A stretch of 48,307 bases of DNA, taken from assembly GCA_023228665.1 (NCBI GenBank), contig JALOAR010000001.1, positions 1 to 48,307 of the forward strand. The letters run 5' to 3'. Shown here in pieces: positions 36,375 to 44,529 of this stretch (position 1 is the stretch's first letter; each line of letters begins with the position of its first letter). A program made the translations under genes and the position numbers. Below the pieces are notes generated by a model. That model was not told the origin of the DNA and ran no database searches. It saw only the letters and a list, made by a program, of their open reading frames with translations. The stretch is from Candidatus Colwelliibacteriota bacterium. Lineage in GTDB: Bacteria; Patescibacteriota; Minisyncoccia; UBA6257; Colwellbacteraceae.

Positions 36375-37322
36375 ATGGTTGTCAGCCTAATTTTGTTTTT
36401 TATAGGTTTTTTTATCCTTATTAAAGGAGCGGATATTTTAATAGATGGAGCATCGTTTATTGCGCAAAAACTTCATTTATCTAATTGGCTAGTAGGGACG
36501 GTTATTGCCGGAATAGGAACTTCCATACCGGAATTTAGCATAACTCTTGTATCTAATTTTGCGGGGCAAACTCAAGTTGCGGTTGGTAATCTCGTGGGGA
36601 GCGCGATAGTCAATATTTTATTAGTGCTTGGGGTATCTGCAATAGCGGCACCTCTTGTCATTAGAGATTCCTGGATAAAAAGGGATATGGCGTGGAATAT
36701 ATTTTCTATTGCGGTATTTTTGCTTTTTGCTTATTTGCCAATAGGGGGGCCGATAGGGCAATTATCCAGAATCGAAGGAATAATTCTCGTCGGCTTATTT
36801 ATTGTTTGGCTATGGAGAGTAATAAGAGAAAAAACTAATGGAGACGATGAGGCTACAGAATATTCGTTTACTTTTATTACAGCTATTGTGATGATAATAG
36901 CCGGTTTTATAGGCGTGGTTATCGGGGGAAATTGGGTGGTAAACGGAGCGGCGATATTAGCAGGGGCTTTTGGCATAAGTAAGGGTCTGATAGCTCTTAC
37001 AATAATAGGTATAGGAACTTCTCTTCCCGAGCTTGCAGTGTCGGTGATGGCGGCGCTTAAAAAACAGCCAGGCATAGCTATGGGAAATATTATCGGTTCA
37101 ACTATATTTAATTTTTTAATTATAGCGGGCGTTAGCGCAATAACTTTTCCTTTCTTTTTCCCGACTGGACTGTTTACAGATACGCTTATAGCAGGTTTTG
37201 CGGGAATGCTTCTTTTATTGCTAATGTTTTTTGGCAGAAAGAAAATTTTAACAAAAGCTAAAGGAATAATTCTTGTAGGAGCTTATGTTTTTTACTTGTT
37301 TTATTTGATTATAGGAAGATAA
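36375..37322 (+). CDS. calcium/sodium:cation antiporter (CaCA family)
   Basis: A 315-residue protein with about ten helices in two inverted repeats. The alpha motifs are GIGTSIPEFSITLVSNF with GNLVGSAIVN in the first half and GIGTSLPELAVSVMAAL with GNIIGSTIFN in the second. This matches YrbG-like exchangers. It starts 4 nt after the lactate permease gene, so the two are probably co-transcribed. Confidence 0.92.
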   Translation: MVVSLILFFIGFFILIKGADILIDGASFIAQKLHLSNWLVGTVIAGIGTSIPEFSITLVSNFAGQTQVAVGNLVGSAIVNILLVLGVSAIAAPLVIRDSWIKRDMAWNIFSIAVFLLFAYLPIGGPIGQLSRIEGIILVGLFIVWLWRVIREKTNGDDEATEYSFTFITAIVMIIAGFIGVVIGGNWVVNGAAILAGAFGISKGLIALTIIGIGTSLPELAVSVMAALKKQPGIAMGNIIGSTIFNFLIIAGVSAITFPFFFPTGLFTDTLIAGFAGMLLLLLMFFGRKKILTKAKGIILVGAYVFYLFYLIIGR

Positions 37323-37323
37323 T

Positions 37324-37353
37324 TTGACAGTTATAATTTGATATGACTATATT
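37324..37353 (+). promoter_or_regulatory. promoter for the 37386 small gene
   Basis: TTGACA (37324-37329) begins within 2 nt of the previous stop. TATATT (37348-37353) follows after 18 nt. A leader of about 26 nt with AAAGGA 9 nt before the ATG follows. Confidence 0.55.
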
Positions 37354-37385
37354 GGGCTTAGATTCTTTAAAAAGGATGTGTTGGG

Positions 37386-37589
37386 ATGATTGTTTCAAAA
37401 AAAGACAAGATAGATTGCCCTTTTGGCTGCAAGGATGATAAAGGCAATTTTATCAAAGTGGCTATCGGAGGAAACTGCCCCGTTTGCCGAACAACAATAC
37501 CTTATGGATCAGGGTATTCGCTTAGCGCCCAATCCAATATAAGGAAGAGGACGCGGACATTGGATCATAAGGTCCACATAGGGCCGTAA
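37386..37589 (+). CDS. small zinc-ribbon-like protein, unknown
   Basis: A 67-residue protein with CPFGC near the N-terminus and CPVC after 18 residues, which could form a four-cysteine zinc site. The C-terminus is basic (IRKRTRTLDHKVHIGP). A Shine-Dalgarno AAAGGA lies 9 nt before the ATG. It is the first of three tiny SD-led ORFs between the antiporter and glyA, and is followed by its own terminator. No family is recognised. Confidence 0.65.
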   Translation: MIVSKKDKIDCPFGCKDDKGNFIKVAIGGNCPVCRTTIPYGSGYSLSAQSNIRKRTRTLDHKVHIGP

Positions 37590-37609
37590 GCCCTTAAAAA
37601 CTAAAATAA

Positions 37610-37645
37610 AAGCTCTCTTAATGGGAGCTTGATTTTTATTTTTAC
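37610..37645 (+). terminator. terminator after the 37386 gene
   Basis: An 8-bp stem (37610-37617 with 37623-37630, one T-G pair), loop TTAAT, followed by GATTTTTATTTTT. Confidence 0.75.
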
Positions 37646-37695
37646 ATAGGTATATACTCACGCTATTGCTCTTTAATATAAAGGGAGGTGAAGTA

Positions 37696-37887
37696 ATGGT
37701 ATTTATTGCCATCTTCCTTTCGCTCTGCATTGCGATATTTCCAGTGATGGCGATTATAGAATTTTGTGATTTAAAGCTTTTTTTAGCTGTTAAATCACCA
37801 GCAATTCTTATTTTGCCGGCTGTAGCAATCGAATGCCGGGTTATCGGCCTTAAAGAGCCTGTGGGAAAGGACCACATAAGCTTATAA
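37696..37887 (+). CDS. tiny hydrophobic protein, unknown
   Basis: A 63-residue, strongly hydrophobic protein (MVFIAIFLSLCIAIFPVMAI, then LFLAVKSPAILILPAVAIEC), probably with one or two membrane helices. I choose ATG 37696 because GGGAGGTG lies 5 nt upstream; an upstream in-frame start would bury that Shine-Dalgarno. Its first four residues, MVFI, recur in the next ORF. No family is known. Confidence 0.55.
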   Translation: MVFIAIFLSLCIAIFPVMAIIEFCDLKLFLAVKSPAILILPAVAIECRVIGLKEPVGKDHISL

Positions 37888-37913
37888 AGGCTTGAGTTGG
37901 AAGGAGGAAGCGG

Positions 37914-38075
37914 ATGGTCTTCATTGTTTTTATTAAGACATGCAGTATTGCTTGTGCTCCCGCAGAATCGGTTTTCTCCTGTTTTGGTCAAGAGATGTAC
38001 TCCAGAAAATATCTGGACCGCGCAAACGAGGGTTGCGTTTTAAAAAGCAGGAATAATCGAGATAGCGCCTTATAA
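37914..38075 (+). CDS. tiny Cys-containing protein, unknown
   Basis: A 53-residue protein with an apolar Cys-containing N-terminal stretch (MVFIVFIKTCSIACAPAES) and a charged C-terminus. The strong Shine-Dalgarno GGAAGGAGG lies 6 nt before the ATG. It starts 26 nt after the previous ORF and is followed by a strong terminator. It may be a short paralogue, a leader peptide, or not a gene at all; the SD and terminator argue for translation. Confidence 0.45.
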   Translation: MVFIVFIKTCSIACAPAESVFSCFGQEMYSRKYLDRANEGCVLKSRNNRDSAL

Positions 38076-38087
38076 GGAGGAGGCGCT

Positions 38088-38120
38088 AAAGGCTCTGTCT
38101 TTGAAGACGGAGCCTTTTTT
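38088..38120 (+). terminator. strong terminator before glyA
   Basis: A long stem (38088-38100 pairing with 38105-38117, one T-G pair) around TTGA, followed by T residues. Confidence 0.82.
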
Positions 38121-38156
38121 GATTTTTATTCCTTAAAGATTTAACTTTAATCATTG

Positions 38157-39413
38157 ATGATGGATAAAAAGCTGGAAAAATTAATAAAAAGAGAAACTAA
38201 AAGACAAGAAGAAACGATTGACCTTATTCCTTCGGAAAATATAATGCCTTCGGAAATAATGTTTGCAATCGGTTCTCCTCTTGCCAATAAATATTCTGAA
38301 GGCTATCCCGGAAAGAGGTATTATCCTGGAAATAATATCTGCGATGAAATAGAGATTTTAGCGCAGGAAAGAGCTCTCGAAGCTTTTGGTCTTGATGACA
38401 AAAAATGGGCGGTTAATGTCCAGCCGTATTCGGGCTCTCCCGCCAACTTAGCCGTTTATTTAGCTCTTATGAATCCTCGAGAAAAACTTATGGGCATGGA
38501 GCTTTCTTCTGGCGGACATTTGACTCATGGACATAAAGTTTCGGCTACCGGAAAAATATTTTGTTCAGTACAGTACGGTCTTGGCAAAAATGGAAGGCTT
38601 GATTATGAGGCAATAGAAAAAATTGCATTAAAAGAGAAACCGAAAGCAATTGTTTCCGGAACAACGGCTTATCCAAGAAAAATAAGCTTTAAAAAATTCG
38701 GTGATATAGCCCAGAAGATTGGGGCGTATCATATTGCCGATATTTCTCATATTGCCGGCTTGGTTTTGGCCGGGGAGCATCCTTCTCCTTTTGAATATGC
38801 TCAAGTTGTAACAATGACAACCCATAAAACCTTGCGCGGTCCGAGGGGCGCGGTTATTTTTTCAAGAAGAGAGCCGTTAATAGCCGGGAAAGGAAATATA
38901 AACGAGGCAATAGATAAAGCTGTTTTCCCCGGATTGCAGGGAGGGCCTCATAATAACCAGACTGCAGCGATAGCGCAGAGTTTTTATGAGGCAGGCAAGG
39001 CGAGTTTTAGAAATTATCAGAAAAAAATTATTAATAATTCTAAAGCTCTTGCTGATGGATTAAAAGCAAGGGGCTTTAAGCTGGTTACCGGCGGTACGGA
39101 TAATCATTTAATTCTTGCCGATTTGAGAAATTTTGAAATAAAAGGAAAGGATGCGGAAACCAGACTTGAAGAAAACGGAATAATAGCCAATAGAAACTCT
39201 ATTCCTGGAGACAAGTCTCCGTTTAATCCTTCCGGTTTGAGGATGGGCACGCCCGCAGTGACAACGAGGGGAATGAAAACGAGAGATATGGAAAAAATTG
39301 CTGATATGATTTACCGGGTTATTGCTTTTAATGATGACGTTAAAAATGACGTTAAAAATCTTATCGCGAAATATCCTGTAAAAAGTTTTGTTAATTCGCT
39401 TGAAAAGAAATAA
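38157..39413 (+). CDS. glyA: serine hydroxymethyltransferase
   Basis: A PLP enzyme of about 418 residues that interconverts serine and glycine while loading methylene-tetrahydrofolate. Family segments are IPSENIMPSEIM, KYSEGYPGKRYYPG, VQPYSGSPANLAVY and the PLP-lysine motif TTHKTLRGPRG. Length is normal. I start at ATG 38157; a TTG directly before it is less likely. folD follows after 2 nt, which links the pair in one-carbon metabolism. Confidence 0.96.
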   Translation: MMDKKLEKLIKRETKRQEETIDLIPSENIMPSEIMFAIGSPLANKYSEGYPGKRYYPGNNICDEIEILAQERALEAFGLDDKKWAVNVQPYSGSPANLAVYLALMNPREKLMGMELSSGGHLTHGHKVSATGKIFCSVQYGLGKNGRLDYEAIEKIALKEKPKAIVSGTTAYPRKISFKKFGDIAQKIGAYHIADISHIAGLVLAGEHPSPFEYAQVVTMTTHKTLRGPRGAVIFSRREPLIAGKGNINEAIDKAVFPGLQGGPHNNQTAAIAQSFYEAGKASFRNYQKKIINNSKALADGLKARGFKLVTGGTDNHLILADLRNFEIKGKDAETRLEENGIIANRNSIPGDKSPFNPSGLRMGTPAVTTRGMKTRDMEKIADMIYRVIAFNDDVKNDVKNLIAKYPVKSFVNSLEKK

Positions 39414-39415
39414 GG

Positions 39416-40216
39416 ATGATAAAAATAAACGGCAAAGAAATAGCTTCTAAAATATATGCGCGCTTATCTGAAAAAGAAACAGCTGGCTTAAAGCTGGCTG
39501 TTTTGATGGCGGGCGAAGATTCTGCCATATCTTCTTTTATTAAACAGAAAAGGAGAGCGGCGGAAGAAATAGGCATATCTTTTGATCTTGTCAGCCTGCC
39601 TTATAAGGCAGATACGCAAAACGTAATAAATGAGCTTAATCGCTTGTCTTTTGATAAATCTGTAACTGCCATAGTGGTTCAGCTTCCTTTGCCGGAGCAT
39701 ATAAACAAGAAAGCAGTGATAGGAGCAATACCTTCCGAAAAAGATGTAGACGCTTTAAATGGCGGAAATGTTATTTCTCCGGCTGTAGGCGTTGTTTTAG
39801 AGATAGCGAATGAATTTGGCAAAGATTTTCATAATACAGATGTTGCTGTTGTCGGCTACGGAGAGCTTGTCGGAAAGCCTGTTTATAACGCTCTTAAAGA
39901 TAAGGCGAGATCGATAAAAGTTTTAGACAAAGGAAGCAATATAAGCCTAGGAGTTGCCGAAGCTGATATTATTGTTTTAGGCACAGGCGTTCCCGGTATT
40001 GTGGATTCAGGCATGATAAGGGATAGATCGCTTGTAATCGATTTTGGTTATGGAAAAGGATCTCTCGGAAAATCAAGCGGAGATTTTAAACTAAGGCCGG
40101 AAGATGAAGATAAGGACTTTGCTTACACTCCGACACCGGGAGGTACCGGCCCTATATTGGTAGCAAAGCTTTTTGAAAATGTTTTTGAAATAGAAACTTC
40201 TGATAAAAATAAATAA
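39416..40216 (+). CDS. folD: bifunctional methylenetetrahydrofolate dehydrogenase/cyclohydrolase FolD
   Basis: A 266-residue enzyme that converts methylene- to formyl-tetrahydrofolate. QLPLPEH and KDVDALN mark the folate site and TPTPGGTGPI the C-terminal signature. The active-site Tyr is Phe here (SFIKQKRRA, residue 41) while the catalytic Lys (45) is kept. The dinucleotide loop reads GYGELVGKP rather than GRSxxVGKP, which may alter NADP versus NAD preference. It is slightly short. It probably works with GlyA just upstream. Confidence 0.93.
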   Translation: MIKINGKEIASKIYARLSEKETAGLKLAVLMAGEDSAISSFIKQKRRAAEEIGISFDLVSLPYKADTQNVINELNRLSFDKSVTAIVVQLPLPEHINKKAVIGAIPSEKDVDALNGGNVISPAVGVVLEIANEFGKDFHNTDVAVVGYGELVGKPVYNALKDKARSIKVLDKGSNISLGVAEADIIVLGTGVPGIVDSGMIRDRSLVIDFGYGKGSLGKSSGDFKLRPEDEDKDFAYTPTPGGTGPILVAKLFENVFEIETSDKNK

Positions 40217-40242
40217 CGACTCGATGAAACGAGCCGTTATTT
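40211..40242. terminator. bidirectional terminator between folD and recA
   Basis: Inverted repeat AATAACG-x-CTCG / CGAG-x-CGTTATT with a 6-nt loop and AT-rich flanks. It overlaps the folD stop codon and lies 5 nt from the recA stop. Confidence 0.75.
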
Positions 40243-40247
40243 ATAAT

Positions 40248-41279
40248 TTATTTTTCCGATTTTTCTTTTTCTATCTTGATAACTAGTTCTTTTTCTAGAG
40301 ATTGCAACATTTTTTTATCTCCTCTTAATGTTTCTTTGGCGGCTTCGGTTCCTACGCCAAGCTTTTCTTCATTAAAATAATAAGTGTTTCCGCTTTTTTT
40401 TGCGATGCCGTATTTCAACGCGCTGTTTAAGATATCTCCTTCATAAGATATGCCTTCATTGAACATAATATCGAACTCTGCTTGACGAAATGGGGGAGCG
40501 ACCTTATTTTTGACTACTTTTGCTCGGACCCTGTTTCCTACAACTTCCTCTTTTTTCTTTATCTGGGCAATTCTTCTAAGATCGATACGGACAGATGAAT
40601 AGAATTTAAGAGCTCTTCCTCCAGGAGTGGTTGTGGTCGGACCATAACCCATCATGCCTATTTTTTCTCTTACTTGATTGATAAATATCAGAAGAGTTTT
40701 GCTTCTTGCGGCTATGGCGGTAATTTTTCTCATTGCTTGAGATAGCATTCTTGCTTGGAGTCCGATATATTGCGCTCCCATTTCTCCGTCAATTTCAGCT
40801 TTTGGCGTAAGGGCGGCGACTGAATCGATTATTATTACATCAATAAGTCCGGATTTAACCAAGCTTTCCATTATATTAAGAGCTTCTTCTCCGTTATCGG
40901 GCTGGGATATGATGAGTTCTTTAATATTAACTCCTATTTTTTGAGCTCTTTCTGGATCAAGCGCATGTTCAGCATCAATGAAGGCGGCTTTGCCTCCTTT
41001 CTTTTGGGCTTCAGCTATAATTTGGAGCCCGAGGGTGCTTTTTCCAGACATTTCAGGACCGAATATTTCGACAATTCTTCCTTTAGGAAATCCTCCTATG
41101 CCAAGAGCGAGATCAAGGCTGAAAGATCCGGAAGATATTGAATCAACGTCAGTTTTTTTCGTTTCGCCGAGCTTCATTACTGACTCCTCGCCGAACTTAT
41201 CTCTTATAGACGCAATAAGAGAATCAAGATCTTTTTCTTCTTCTGAATTATTGGTCTTCGTCGTTTTCTTCTTGGGCAT
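40248..41279 (-). CDS. recA: recombinase RecA
   Basis: A 343-residue strand-exchange ATPase. It has Walker A GPEMSGKST (near residue 76), SQPDNGEEALNIMESL, VIIDSVAALTPKAE, and the DNA-binding loop regions GLQARMLSQAMRKI and FINQVREKIG. Its N-terminus overlaps the end of the RodZ-like gene by 32 nt, so it belongs to the ftsK operon. A Lys/Glu-rich tail replaces the usual acidic tail. Confidence 0.97.
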   Translation of the reverse strand: MPKKKTTKTNNSEEEKDLDSLIASIRDKFGEESVMKLGETKKTDVDSISSGSFSLDLALGIGGFPKGRIVEIFGPEMSGKSTLGLQIIAEAQKKGGKAAFIDAEHALDPERAQKIGVNIKELIISQPDNGEEALNIMESLVKSGLIDVIIIDSVAALTPKAEIDGEMGAQYIGLQARMLSQAMRKITAIAARSKTLLIFINQVREKIGMMGYGPTTTTPGGRALKFYSSVRIDLRRIAQIKKKEEVVGNRVRAKVVKNKVAPPFRQAEFDIMFNEGISYEGDILNSALKYGIAKKSGNTYYFNEEKLGVGTEAAKETLRGDKKMLQSLEKELVIKIEKEKSEK

Positions 41280-41949
41280 TGTTTATATTATTATTTTCTT
41301 CGTTTAAATTTTCTGTTATATAAAAGACCTTTCTAATAACAGTGATCTCGCGTCCGAGAAATCTTTTAACTTTTATTTCAAAAGTGTTAAGTCCGGCGTC
41401 GAGTTGGACCTCTTTTGTAAACCGGCCTTCGCTATCAACGGGCACGAGCTCTTTGTTAATTATAATCGAATCTTTGGGATTAATCTTGCCTTCTATTGCG
41501 AGCAATTGATCTCTGGTTTCCAAAAAGTCCCTATTTTCTATTTTTTCAGGGAGATTTATGTCGAGAGAAGGTATTCCGAGAAATGAATTTATTCTTGGCA
41601 TTATAATAATGGCTAAAATTCCAAGAATTATGGCAAATATCCAGCCTTTTCTTTTTTTAGCGACGATAAACCTGTTTTTAGGGAGAAAATCTTCTTTTCC
41701 AGAGGTTTTAAGCCCAGCTTTTTTGTATGCGTCCAATAGTATCTCCGGTTCTGTATCGAGGGCGGAAGATATTTTAATCAAATATCCTCTAACGTAGGGG
41801 GCGGCAGGCATATTTTTAAGGTCATTATCTATTATTGCCGAAAGATACCTCTTTGGAATATTTGTAAGATCGGATAATTTTTCGAGCGTTATACCATGCT
41901 CGGTGATTATTTCGGATAAGATATCTCCTAATTTCTTATCATTATTCAT
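41248..41949 (-). CDS. RodZ-like helix-turn-helix membrane protein
   Basis: A 233-residue protein. The N-terminal Cro/CI-type helix-turn-helix (about 7-70) contains ITLEKLSDLTNIPKRYLSAI and PYVRGYLIKIS. A basic segment and a membrane helix (about 102-118) follow, then a beta-rich extracytoplasmic domain (about 140-210) resembling the glucodextranase-B/FN3-like fold. The tail is Asn/Glu-rich. RodZ proteins link MreB to the membrane and set cell shape; no mreB is visible here. It overlaps ftsK by 8 nt and recA by 32 nt. Confidence 0.82.
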   Translation of the reverse strand: MNNDKKLGDILSEIITEHGITLEKLSDLTNIPKRYLSAIIDNDLKNMPAAPYVRGYLIKISSALDTEPEILLDAYKKAGLKTSGKEDFLPKNRFIVAKKRKGWIFAIILGILAIIIMPRINSFLGIPSLDINLPEKIENRDFLETRDQLLAIEGKINPKDSIIINKELVPVDSEGRFTKEVQLDAGLNTFEIKVKRFLGREITVIRKVFYITENLNEENNNINNAQEENDEDQ

Positions 41950-44035
41950 CGTTTTCTTCAGGATTTAGGGCGCTTGCCAGATAAATTTCTCTTGGTTTAG
42001 CGCCATCTGCCGGACCGACAATGCCTTTGGATTCCATTATATCCAGGAGTCTTGCAGCTCGAGCATAACCGATTTTTAATCTTCTCTGCAAGAGAGAGGC
42101 GGATGCTTTACCTGCTTCTTTTATGACTTCTAGGGCGTCTGGGAAAAGCTCATCTTCATCTTCATCTCCGGTTGATGAACTTAATATTCCTTCGAGCTCG
42201 TTAGGTTCGGTAACCGAGAGATCATTTATTTCTCCTTCATTGTTTTCAATTATAAATTGGGAAACATCTTTTATTTCTTTATCACTAATAAAGGACCCTT
42301 GTATTCTTCTTGGCTTAGAAAGGCTGGAGGAAACAAGGAGCATATCTCCGCCTCCAAGCAATTTTTCTGCTCCGGAAGTATCAAGGATGGTTCTGGAATC
42401 AATTTGGCTGGCAACTTGAAGGGCTATTCTGGTGGTTATATTCGCTTTAATAAGGCCGGTGATAACTTCGACTGAAGGGCGCTGGGTAGAAACTATAAGA
42501 TGTATTCCTGTCGCGCGCGCCATTTGAGCAAGCCTAACTATTGAGCCTTCAACTTCTCTGCCGTAAGTGGTCATAAGATCAGCGAGCTCGTCGATAACAA
42601 TAACAAGATAAGACATAGGGTCTTCTTTGTGTTTTTCATTATAGCCTTTAATATCCCTGAAACCTTCTCGGAGAAGCTCTTCGTAACGCCTGTCCATTTC
42701 GGCTATAGCCCACCTAAGAGCGGAGACGGCTTTTTTTCCTTCGGTTATAACTGGAGCAACAAGGTGGGGGAGCCCGCTATATACGGAAAGCTCAACTCTT
42801 TTTGGGTCTATAAATATGAAGCGGAGCGTTTCAGGAGAATTTTTATAAAGAAGAGAAATTATTATTGAATGGATAGTTACGCTTTTTCCGCTACCAGTTG
42901 CTCCGGCAACAAGCAAATGAGGCATTTTAGCAATATCAGGAAAGACGGGTTCTCCGGAAAGTCCCTTGCCAAGAGCAAATCCCAGGTGGCCGGCAGAATT
43001 GAATTCGGGAAAGTTAAGAAGGCTACCAAGACGAACCATGGCGGCTATTTTATTTGGAACTTCTATACCTACAAGAGATTTTCCGGGAATAGGAGCTTCT
43101 ATTCTTAAGGGATGAGCGGCAAGCGCAAGAGCAAGGTCTTGATTTAGTGCGGTAATTCTAGATAATTTAATTCCTTCAGCTGGCTTTAAAGTGTAGCGAG
43201 TAACTTTCGGCCCTATGGTTATTTCTCCCATTTCTACCGGAATGCCAAAACTATCTAATGTTCTTTTTATTATATTGGCATTAGCTCGTAGGTCTCCGAC
43301 GGTAGGCTTTTCAATAGTGGGGTTTAAGAGATTTATCGGGGGAGGGACATAGTTTTTGAAAGACAGTTTCTTTTCTCCTTTTTTAGCGGAAACGGAAGAG
43401 AATTTATCTTCGGATATATCGGAATCCTTATTTTCTTTTTTATCTTTTTCATTTTCGGCTCCGCCTGGGGTAATTTCATTTTTAACTGAAGCGGTTTCAT
43501 TTTCGCTTTCTTCTCCTTCTCCGTTTACTATAATTTTTTCAGAAGGCTTCTTTATAAGCTTAAGGTTAGGATTTATTTTAACCGGAATATCTAAAGCAAA
43601 TATAAATCCGATTATAATAAAGGAAACGGATATTATTATTCCGGCCCAATATCCAAAAGGAACTTCTACCCAGCCGATAGCGCTTCCGAACCAACCGCTT
43701 TTCCCGGGATAAAGAATATCTATGAGACCAAGACTTCCTAAAATAAATACGGTACTGCCAATAGTCGTGTGTTTCATTAGCTCGCGCTTTTTTCCTAAAA
43801 GAAATAATATGCCTGCTCCCATAAGCGTTACAGGGATAAGATAATATCCTATTCCGAGGACGGCATTGCCAAACTTAAAAAGCAATCTTCCTGCCGGTCC
43901 TGCCTTATCGAAGCTTGCGAGCCATAATATAGCGCTAGTGCTTAAAAAAATTATTGCCCAGATACTCATAAGCACTTCTGGGCGCATTTTTACTTTTTCT
44001 TCCGGAATTTTTTTCTTATCGGTTTTTTTTCCCAT
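41942..44035 (-). CDS. ftsK: DNA translocase FtsK/SpoIIIE
   Basis: A 697-residue septal DNA pump. Four membrane helices (about 22-165) are followed by an acidic linker, the alpha/beta motor with Walker A VAGATGSGKSVT (near residue 378) and Walker B VIVIDELADLM, and the C-terminal gamma winged-helix domain (LFPDALEVI onward). The linker is short compared with E. coli FtsK. TATAAT (44052-44047, minus) with TTGAGT 17 nt upstream ends 11 nt before the start, with no Shine-Dalgarno. Confidence 0.95.
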   Translation of the reverse strand: MGKKTDKKKIPEEKVKMRPEVLMSIWAIIFLSTSAILWLASFDKAGPAGRLLFKFGNAVLGIGYYLIPVTLMGAGILFLLGKKRELMKHTTIGSTVFILGSLGLIDILYPGKSGWFGSAIGWVEVPFGYWAGIIISVSFIIIGFIFALDIPVKINPNLKLIKKPSEKIIVNGEGEESENETASVKNEITPGGAENEKDKKENKDSDISEDKFSSVSAKKGEKKLSFKNYVPPPINLLNPTIEKPTVGDLRANANIIKRTLDSFGIPVEMGEITIGPKVTRYTLKPAEGIKLSRITALNQDLALALAAHPLRIEAPIPGKSLVGIEVPNKIAAMVRLGSLLNFPEFNSAGHLGFALGKGLSGEPVFPDIAKMPHLLVAGATGSGKSVTIHSIIISLLYKNSPETLRFIFIDPKRVELSVYSGLPHLVAPVITEGKKAVSALRWAIAEMDRRYEELLREGFRDIKGYNEKHKEDPMSYLVIVIDELADLMTTYGREVEGSIVRLAQMARATGIHLIVSTQRPSVEVITGLIKANITTRIALQVASQIDSRTILDTSGAEKLLGGGDMLLVSSSLSKPRRIQGSFISDKEIKDVSQFIIENNEGEINDLSVTEPNELEGILSSSTGDEDEDELFPDALEVIKEAGKASASLLQRRLKIGYARAARLLDIMESKGIVGPADGAKPREIYLASALNPEENDE

Positions 44036-44145
44036 ATCAATGATTAATTATAGGTAGCCAATGGGTAAAACTCAAAAGATGTTTTATTGTTTAAGTTTTT
44101 TCGGTGAATATCGGGGAATAATTGGCAAAGTGCTATTATTATGTC

Positions 44146-44529
44146 GTGGACATAGATTATTCCATATTTAGAGCTTATGACATCCGAGGCAGATATCCTT
44201 CTGAAATAAATGAGGATGTTGTATTTAGGATAGGCAGTACTGTTTCGCAAAAAATATTGCCGGAAGGAAAGGTAATTATAGCCATGGATGCCAGGAATAG
44301 CTCTCGAAAAATATATACTGCGCTTAAAAAAGGATTTAAGGGGAGGGAACTGATAAGCGTCGGTTTTTCAACAACGCCTATGTTTTATTTTCTAGTAAAT
44401 AGGCTGAATGCGGCAGGAGGAATTATGGTTACGGCTTCGCATAATCCTCCCGATTGGAACGGATTAAAGATAGTCGGTCCCAAGGCTGATCCGATAACAG
44501 GCGAAGAGGTAAAAGAGATGATGAAATGA
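44146..44529 (+). CDS. phosphohexomutase domain I (split gene, N-terminal part)
   Basis: A 127-residue protein equal to domain I of alpha-D-phosphohexomutases (phosphomannomutase/phosphoglucomutase). It opens YSIFRAYDIRGRYPSEI and carries the phosphoserine loop VTASHNPPDWNGLK. The frame stops at TGA 44527-44529 exactly where domain II should begin, and the next ORF continues the protein. The start is GTG 44146; a TATTAT (44134-44139) ends 6 nt before it. The two chains could assemble as a split enzyme, or a one-base deletion may have broken the gene. Confidence 0.85.
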   Translation: MDIDYSIFRAYDIRGRYPSEINEDVVFRIGSTVSQKILPEGKVIIAMDARNSSRKIYTALKKGFKGRELISVGFSTTPMFYFLVNRLNAAGGIMVTASHNPPDWNGLKIVGPKADPITGEEVKEMMK

